DNA from: Acinetobacter sp. CFCC 10889
GTDB lineage: Bacteria; Pseudomonadota; Gammaproteobacteria; Pseudomonadales; Moraxellaceae
Reading direction: 5' to 3'
DNA: 64,000 nt
Assembly (NCBI RefSeq): GCF_003268395.1
Contig: NZ_LQXQ01000001.1
Span: 1-64,000 of the forward strand
The notes under the pieces are model-generated. The model saw only the letters and a list, made by a program, of their open reading frames with translations. It did no database searches and had not been told where the DNA came from. Positions 59,382 to 64,000 of the stretch are shown piece after piece (positions within the stretch are counted from its first letter, which is position 1; each line of letters begins with the position of its first letter). Both the position numbers and the translations under genes were made by a program.

Positions 59382-59927
59382 TTAGATCGTGAACGGTACT
59401 AGGAAATCATCCTCTTGCTCTTGTGTTGCTTCATTTTGCTCATCAACTAAAGCGGCTGTACGTCCTGATCGTAAAGCAGCCCAACATGCAGCTAAAACGG
59501 CGATATGCCCGCATGTGGTCTGTTCATGATCTATTTCGTATGCATTCCCCCGATTTGGGTCTACTTTAGTTGTCTGCAATATCCCATCAACCAAATAGCG
59601 ACTAGCAATTTCAGCACCTAAAATCAAACAACCTGAACGATGCAACTCATAATATGAAGCGATTGCTTGTGTTAGATCTTCTTGCTCTTGAAAGCGTAAA
59701 TCCCACTTGTATATATTTGGATCATCTACGACACGCAACGTATAACGTTCATTGGCTTTAAGCTGCTCTATTTGTTCTGCTGTTTTGTTCTTGTATGGAT
59801 CTTTAGGCAACGCATAGGGTAACGCACGTTCAATCGTTAAACGTCCGTTTTGACGATCATAGATCGCAATCATGCGTATTGGTTCTTCATATTTAGAGAT
59901 ACGCACATCTAAAATAATGTCATTCAT
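59382..59927 (-). CDS. Hypothetical protein preceding the terminase
   Basis: A 181-aa protein from the ATG at 59927, overlapping the upstream stop (CCATGA) with GGGGAA at a good distance. Acidic, with 'SYYELHRSGCLILGAEIASRYLVDGI' and a very acidic end. In the same operon before the terminase; a small terminase-like role is possible, but no DNA-binding domain is visible. Confidence 0.5.
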   Translation of the reverse strand: MNDIILDVRISKYEEPIRMIAIYDRQNGRLTIERALPYALPKDPYKNKTAEQIEQLKANERYTLRVVDDPNIYKWDLRFQEQEDLTQAIASYYELHRSGCLILGAEIASRYLVDGILQTTKVDPNRGNAYEIDHEQTTCGHIAVLAACWAALRSGRTAALVDEQNEATQEQEDDFLVPFTI

Positions 59928-60706
59928 GGCTGATTCCCCTTTTCGATCCACTCTTTTGTACGTTCCCCTGTGTCGGGGTCGGCTTTTTGACGCAAATGGG
60001 GATCATCCACATCTGGATACATATCGGCTTCAACAACCACATGGAATGCGGGTGGTACTTCTTTATCGTCTGGTTCGCCGTACTGCGGCAATCCACTAAC
60101 TATCTGCGGCAACAGCCCAGACATAGTGAAATCAAGCAGTCCAATAGTGATATTGCTTTCTTCAACACTTGCTGAATCGGGGAAAATTGAGTTATCAAAG
60201 ATCGTTAAATGCCATTTATCCTTAACATCACTTGTAAATTCGTATTCAATTTCAATACGGCGTTTTTCAAGCAATTGAATGTAGGATGTAAATTGATCCG
60301 TAAAACTCTGTGCCGAATCAGGATCATTCACTACAAATGCATATTGCACCCGGTATGAACGTGGAATCGTACGTATAGCAACTTTACGTTGCTTTGGATC
60401 TGTTGGTATGACTGCATTTCTTTCAAACGGTACGCCGATGATTTGGCTTACGTCTGGGGCTTCTTTAATGCGCTGCACAGACAGCAATAAACGTGGTAAA
60501 ACAGCGGATTTTTCTCCCAATTTACGATAGCTGTCTAACTGTGCTTGAACGTCATCAATCATGCGCCCCTCAACAATCGCCGTTGGGGTACTTTGATTCT
60601 TCCAGTGATGCATAGCTTTGGTTTCAGCAATCATCCATTTTTGAAAGTCTAGGACCATCAAACATAGGGCATTCACCACCGCTTCACGGCTTGTTCTTTT
60701 TTGCAT
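59924..60706 (-). CDS. Hypothetical late protein
   Basis: A 260-aa protein from the ATG at 60706 ('MQKRTSREAVV'); the longer frame begins inside the upstream gene. 'YRVQYAFVVNDPDSAQSFTDQFTSYIQLLEKRRIEIEYEF' is alpha/beta, like tail completion/neck proteins of T4-type phages. The C-terminus is acidic. No family recognised. Confidence 0.5.
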   Translation of the reverse strand: MQKRTSREAVVNALCLMVLDFQKWMIAETKAMHHWKNQSTPTAIVEGRMIDDVQAQLDSYRKLGEKSAVLPRLLLSVQRIKEAPDVSQIIGVPFERNAVIPTDPKQRKVAIRTIPRSYRVQYAFVVNDPDSAQSFTDQFTSYIQLLEKRRIEIEYEFTSDVKDKWHLTIFDNSIFPDSASVEESNITIGLLDFTMSGLLPQIVSGLPQYGEPDDKEVPPAFHVVVEADMYPDVDDPHLRQKADPDTGERTKEWIEKGNQP

Positions 60707-60717
60707 AGCGACCACCC

Positions 60718-61575
60718 TTAAAACCAATTAAACATGCCGCCAATGATTTTCCCCGCCGTTTTTTTAGGCTTGTCATCATTTGCGCTGTTTGTTGTGGAAT
60801 CTAAGAATTGATTGCTTTCATCCATAAAATCAGTAAATGGCTGTGTAGGACACAAAGCACTGTCATAGACCGACTGTTGCTGCTTTTGCTGCAATTCTTT
60901 TTTCTTGGCTTCTTTCGCCATTTCTTCAATAAAGCGGTTTTCGAGTTCTGCCGCCTGTAGCATCTGTTCTGCCGCACTTTCGGTTAAATGCTCTGCATAG
61001 TTAGATTGGTGAATGCAGTCGTACATTTCACCTAAGCTGATTTCTAACGTGGTTTTTACAATGTCGGGCATTGGCACGGCGCTATCAAATAGTCCGTTGC
61101 TTGTGTTGTAGACATAGTTTTGCTGTAAAACATAGTCAAACCCGCCCATGATGGTCGGTAAAATACGCCCCAACATGTTTTTAAAATCACATGCAATGGA
61201 AAAACCGCCCACTTTGGCTTTGTATTGCCGATATGCGTGTTCACCTTCTGGCGTTTCTAAAAACTCGACACGATGACTTACAACACCATCATCGGTCGCA
61301 CTCAATTCAACTGTACGAAGTGCGGGACTAATCTTTACGGTTTTACCGTTTTCTAATACCGCCGTTTCTGGTGGATACATGCCAAATAGTTGGCGGATTT
61401 GATGACCGTAATAGCCAAACATACCGCCTGTACTGATCATTTCTTGCGTTTGTGGTGAATTAATTAGATCCACCCATGTTTTTAAATCCACATTAGAACG
61501 ATCTTGACCTGTGAACTGTCGTCCACGATCTTTTAAGTCAAATGTGATCAGTTTTGTAATTCTTGACCCAGACAT
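60718..61575 (-). CDS. Hypothetical late protein, first gene of the terminase operon
   Basis: A 285-aa protein. The N-terminal half includes 'SATDDGVVSHRVEFLETPEGEHAYRQYKAKVGGFSIACDF', beta-rich; the C-terminal half is helical and charged ('EQMLQAAELENRFIEEMAKEAKKKELQQKQQQ'). Preceded by a late element whose hairpin and T run abut the ATG. Head maturation or scaffold roles are possible. Confidence 0.5.
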   Translation of the reverse strand: MSGSRITKLITFDLKDRGRQFTGQDRSNVDLKTWVDLINSPQTQEMISTGGMFGYYGHQIRQLFGMYPPETAVLENGKTVKISPALRTVELSATDDGVVSHRVEFLETPEGEHAYRQYKAKVGGFSIACDFKNMLGRILPTIMGGFDYVLQQNYVYNTSNGLFDSAVPMPDIVKTTLEISLGEMYDCIHQSNYAEHLTESAAEQMLQAAELENRFIEEMAKEAKKKELQQKQQQSVYDSALCPTQPFTDFMDESNQFLDSTTNSANDDKPKKTAGKIIGGMFNWF

Positions 61576-61648
61576 AATAAAAAAGCCCTAAAAATCTATT
61601 TAGGGCTATTGTTTATGTTCTACAAAATGGCGTTTTTCAGTATTCCTA
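61576..61648 (-). promoter_or_regulatory. Late leader element for the terminase operon
   Basis: TAGGAATA at 61641-61648, 66 nt before the ATG, then CTGAAAAACGCC. Hairpin AGCCCTAAA / TTTAGGGCT (61584-61592, 61599-61607) followed by TTTTTTATT to the start codon, like a terminator. Confidence 0.85.
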
Positions 61649-61650
61649 GA

Positions 61651-62943
61651 TTATTGAAAAGCAGCTTTAAAAATATGTGCGATTACATCCACTGTCCATG
61701 AATTACCATAGGCTTTATAGGCTTGGGTTTTACTTACTACTGATTCAGCCCAACCATCGGGGAAAGTCTGTAATCTGGCGCATTCTGTTGGGGTGAGTTT
61801 GCGGTAATAGAGCCTGTCATTTTTATCTATATATTTACCTTTAAATTCATGTGCAATTTCTGCACACGTATAAAGAGGAACATTCCCGCCACCAACCCCC
61901 ATTGCTGCTGTTAATGTAGGACTCTTTCCATTGTCTGTATGCTCAGCATTAGCCTGAACTGTTGCACGTACAACAACATTATCTTTTTGAACCGTTGTTA
62001 ATGCATTGGTTTTACCATCTTCACGGATCTCTAATCGTTGCTCTGTCATCCCTGCAACTTTCATTTTATGGTCTTGGCATTTACTGTCTACAATGCAACG
62101 ACCACGAATTGCACCGCCTGTTATTTTAATGCCTTCGCCTTTACCAACTGTTAAGCATGGTGATTTACCATCGGTATGATATACATTGCCATTCATGCCA
62201 CGCCCTGACGGATTCACATTGGTAACACATAATCCTGTTTTCCCTCGCTTAACCATGCTTTTAACATTTTCTTTGTAGATGGTTGATAGGACAGTTTGTG
62301 ATTTATTTTTTTCAGAAAAAACGCCATCTTCTAAAATATCTTTTAAAAGAATGTTTTTATCTTCTGGCTGTTCAACATTCCAATTGCACCAATAATGGCG
62401 ATGGCGGTTTTGCGCTGATAATAAATTACTATTGATTACAGTGTCATCAACGCCTAAAGCATCACTGATCATCTCTAATAATTCTTTTTTCATCCTGACA
62501 TTTTCGAGTAAAAATTTAACATTAGGATTGTGCTTTTTGACATGATCCAAAATTAAAACATACTCCCAAAATAAGTGAGATTGACTTAAAAACTCAGCCC
62601 CATTTTCTTTTAAATCTAAATATGTTTGTCGATCTGTCACTAATATTTCTACGCCGTTTAAAATCGCCTTAGTCCCCGCCTGTTTCCCTGCAAAGCTAAA
62701 TCCCTGACACGGCGAACCACCAATCAGCATATCAATGGATGACCAATCTATATCCCATTCACGCCACTTGGTTACATCACCTAGCTGCACATCATCTGGG
62801 TAATGATGCATTGCCACTTGTGAAGCGTATTTATCAATTTCTGACCTATAGTATGTATTTACTTTAATCCCTGCACGCTCTAATGCTAAACGCCCTGCAC
62901 TGATCCCATCAAACAAACTCAAGACGTTAATTGCCCGATCCAT
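61651..62943 (-). CDS. DNA cytosine-C5 methyltransferase
   Basis: A 430-aa protein. Motif I 'VLSLFDGISAGRLAL' at 8-22, motif IV 'GGSPCQGFSFAGK' with catalytic Cys at 79, motif VI 'FLLENVRMK' near 144-152, motif VIII 'SAQNRHRHYWCNW', and motif X 'AYGNSWTVDVIAHI' at the end. The N-S-N-L-L-S-A-Q-N-R pattern is Dnmt3-like, common in phage orphan methyltransferases. No partner nuclease is seen. Expressed as a single-gene late unit; probably protects phage DNA. Confidence 0.9.
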   Translation of the reverse strand: MDRAINVLSLFDGISAGRLALERAGIKVNTYYRSEIDKYASQVAMHHYPDDVQLGDVTKWREWDIDWSSIDMLIGGSPCQGFSFAGKQAGTKAILNGVEILVTDRQTYLDLKENGAEFLSQSHLFWEYVLILDHVKKHNPNVKFLLENVRMKKELLEMISDALGVDDTVINSNLLSAQNRHRHYWCNWNVEQPEDKNILLKDILEDGVFSEKNKSQTVLSTIYKENVKSMVKRGKTGLCVTNVNPSGRGMNGNVYHTDGKSPCLTVGKGEGIKITGGAIRGRCIVDSKCQDHKMKVAGMTEQRLEIREDGKTNALTTVQKDNVVVRATVQANAEHTDNGKSPTLTAAMGVGGGNVPLYTCAEIAHEFKGKYIDKNDRLYYRKLTPTECARLQTFPDGWAESVVSKTQAYKAYGNSWTVDVIAHIFKAAFQ

Positions 62944-63012
62944 AAAAAAACCCTATCTTTTCAATAGGGTTATTCTTTCAATGCTGTGAATCGCCGTTTC
63001 TTGATATTCCTA
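62944..63012 (-). promoter_or_regulatory. Late leader element for the second methyltransferase
   Basis: TAGGAATA at 63005-63012, 62 nt before the ATG, then TCAAGAAACGGCG. Hairpin AACCCTAT / ATAGGGTT (62949-62956, 62964-62971) and T7 right at the ATG. Confidence 0.85.
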
Positions 63013-63015
63013 GAT

Positions 63016-63375
63016 TTAAAGTTTATTCACTATTTCCTTAAATAAGGTTATGTCACTTGGTTCAAAAATAATAAATCTTGTTTCATGATCCATTGCTGTA
63101 ACACTTCCAATACTTTCATTATCAAATGGCACACTACTACCCGATTCTAGTAATTCGACCAAATCAAAAAAATCACTTGAATCCATGCAATCTATAGCAT
63201 CTGTGTCTATTGTTTGTGATGCAAAAGAATTAACTTTCAGTCCTTTTTTTCGCATCCAATCTGGATGAAATATTTTTAGCGGTCCTTTTGAATGAAATCC
63301 CGAAATGTCTATAATTTCTTGATATAGCGTTGAATAATCTAAATCTAATAATTCATTAAGGCTGACTATTTTCAT
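63016..63375 (-). CDS. Hypothetical acidic protein
   Basis: A 119-aa protein rich in Asp and Ser ('DTDAIDCMDSSDFFDLVELLESGSSVPFDNESIG'), with no recognised domain. TTAGGAATG lies just before its ATG as a ribosome site. The last of the three frames at the right end. Beyond a possible 23-aa ORF upstream there is nothing clear. Confidence 0.5.
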   Translation of the reverse strand: MKIVSLNELLDLDYSTLYQEIIDISGFHSKGPLKIFHPDWMRKKGLKVNSFASQTIDTDAIDCMDSSDFFDLVELLESGSSVPFDNESIGSVTAMDHETRFIIFEPSDITLFKEIVNKL

Positions 63376-63413
63376 GCATTGGCATTCCTAATACTATGGG
63401 GCGATAGTGGTTT

Positions 63414-63485
63414 CTATTTCAATGTGTTTAGCGGTTCTTCTTGCTTTGGGTTATCTGCCAATATTTGTTCAAAATTAATATTCAT
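63414..63485 (-). CDS. Possible 23-aa ORF
   Basis: Reads MNINFEQILADNPKQEEPLN and continues to TLK, then TAG. It fills the spacer between two genes and has an AGAGATAAACC leader with no clear ribosome site. Listed as a weak candidate only. Confidence 0.2.
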   Translation of the reverse strand: MNINFEQILADNPKQEEPLNTLK

Positions 63486-63495
63486 GGTTTATCTC

Positions 63496-63777
63496 TTATT
63501 TTGGCAAAATTAATTCTGGGACTTCTAGTGGATCAATAGGGTACTTATAGCGATAAGCTTCAGGTGAGGCTGATATTTTTCGACTGTACTCTGTATGCTC
63601 CCAACAATAAATATACCCATCTTGGTTTTCTGCTATTTGTGTTGGATCTTCACTGTAAGCATAGTGTCCTGTTCTCCCCATCCAACCGCAAACAAGATCA
63701 TCAAACAAAAATTTATATAATTTACTTAATTCTAATGTTTCTCTATCAGGTGTTTTAATTTTAAAAATTTTAAGCAT
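63496..63777 (-). CDS. Hypothetical small protein
   Basis: A 93-aa protein ('FKIKTPDRETLELSKLYKFLFDDLVCGWMGRTGHYAYSEDP'), with Trp and Tyr residues. It starts 2 nt after the upstream stop. Similar small tail-end phage genes of unknown function occur in Acinetobacter phages. No family recognised. Confidence 0.5.
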   Translation of the reverse strand: MLKIFKIKTPDRETLELSKLYKFLFDDLVCGWMGRTGHYAYSEDPTQIAENQDGYIYCWEHTEYSRKISASPEAYRYKYPIDPLEVPELILPK

Positions 63778-63779
63778 CT

Positions 63780-64000
63780 TTATTCCTCCAAAAACTCAAT
63801 TGATATTTGCTGATAATCATCTAGTGCTTTTTCCAAAACAGCTTTTGCCACGACCTTTTTGGTATCAGGGCATCTGACTGAATCGCTACCGTTTAAAAGC
63901 ATACCTGTCATATAGAATTTACAGCGACTATAGCCGCCCATTTCTTCAACCAAATCAAAACTTGCAACAAGCTCTTTTAAATAAACAACTTGAATACGTT
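63780..64000 (-). CDS. Partial hypothetical protein at the right edge
   Basis: A frame open from the window edge to a TAA at 63780-63782, 72 residues visible ('ELVASFDLVEEMGGYSRCKFYMTGMLLNGSDSVRCPDT'), overlapping closely with the 63496-63777 start. Ends in 'EFLEE'. The N-terminus lies outside the window. Two Cys are present. No recognised family. Confidence 0.5.
   Translation of the reverse strand, partial: RIQVVYLKELVASFDLVEEMGGYSRCKFYMTGMLLNGSDSVRCPDTKKVVAKAVLEKALDDYQQISIEFLEE

Noticed and set aside
19147-63012. Sigma54 promoter reading of the late box
   Set aside because: GG and GC in GGAATAnnnAAAAACGC are about 14 nt apart, not the 10 nt required for sigma54.
1-64000. tRNA or rRNA genes, insertion sequences
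   Set aside because: No cloverleaf, rRNA-like segment or transposase motif was seen. Not excluded by computation; a tRNA scan would settle it.

Overview
The window looks like part of a large phage-plasmid (a temperate myophage that replicates as a plasmid) from an Acinetobacter-like gammaproteobacterium. The evidence is a low-GC sequence, small early proteins carrying a 'KSIPEGFVL' segment that I know from Acinetobacter phages, a ParA/ribbon-helix-helix partition pair, a serine resolvase, a CI-type repressor, and a full contractile-tail virion module with a giant P1 DarB-like antirestriction protein. No chromosomal genes and no tRNAs were recognised.

Layout. 1-272: tail of a zinc-ribbon (DUF723-like) gene. 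374-5936: leftward operon of small, tightly overlapping accessory genes and a sliding-clamp-like gene. 5937-6662: AT-rich non-coding block with DnaA-box-like words and a repeated TGTCTA-type motif, a candidate replication/control region. 6663-8567: SF2 helicase-like protein (+). 8608-13493: leftward block with a DUF6283-like protein, a frameshifted C5 methyltransferase, a double helix-turn-helix protein, a DnaC-like helicase loader, a winged-helix replication protein and a Cro-like regulator. 13688-18393 (+): CI-like repressor, small membrane protein, ERF annealing protein, ParA, tandem RHH partition protein, serine recombinase, NUDIX hydrolase. From 18459 to the right end nearly everything runs leftward: a paralogous pair of unknowns, lysis genes, tail proteins, a CRISPR-like non-coding locus, the DarB-like giant and partners, portal, spike, baseplate (gp25, J and I types), HicAB, sheath-like protein, major capsid, fibres, an inverted-order terminase paralogue, the true terminase with a mini-intein, and a second C5 methyltransferase.

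Five observations stand out. (1) At 23824-24050 on the + strand, a sigma70-like promoter leads straight into two type I-F-like CRISPR repeats 32 nt apart and a third degenerate repeat, closed by a terminator, with no cas genes: a one-spacer mini-array or an RNA anti-CRISPR. (2) The 573-aa protein at 55603-57324 aligns with the adjacent terminase large subunit in circularly permuted order (nuclease half first, ATPase half second) and has lost every catalytic residue I can identify. (3) Thirteen late transcription units, plus one weaker candidate, begin with the same element: TAGGAATAnnnAAAAACGC about 61-72 nt before the start codon, followed by an inverted repeat whose sequence differs each time. 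(4) Seven arrays of an 8-bp repeat, ATCATATA, sit upstream of operons across the window; with the tandem RHH protein they suggest a dispersed centromere/regulatory system. (5) The terminase Walker A motif is split by a mini-intein of about 142 residues.

Four reading frames that should be single genes (DUF723-like, sliding clamp, left methyltransferase, major capsid) are each broken by an apparent one-base indel in or beside a short homopolymer. This looks more like residual sequencing error than biology, and should be kept in mind when reading the split entries.
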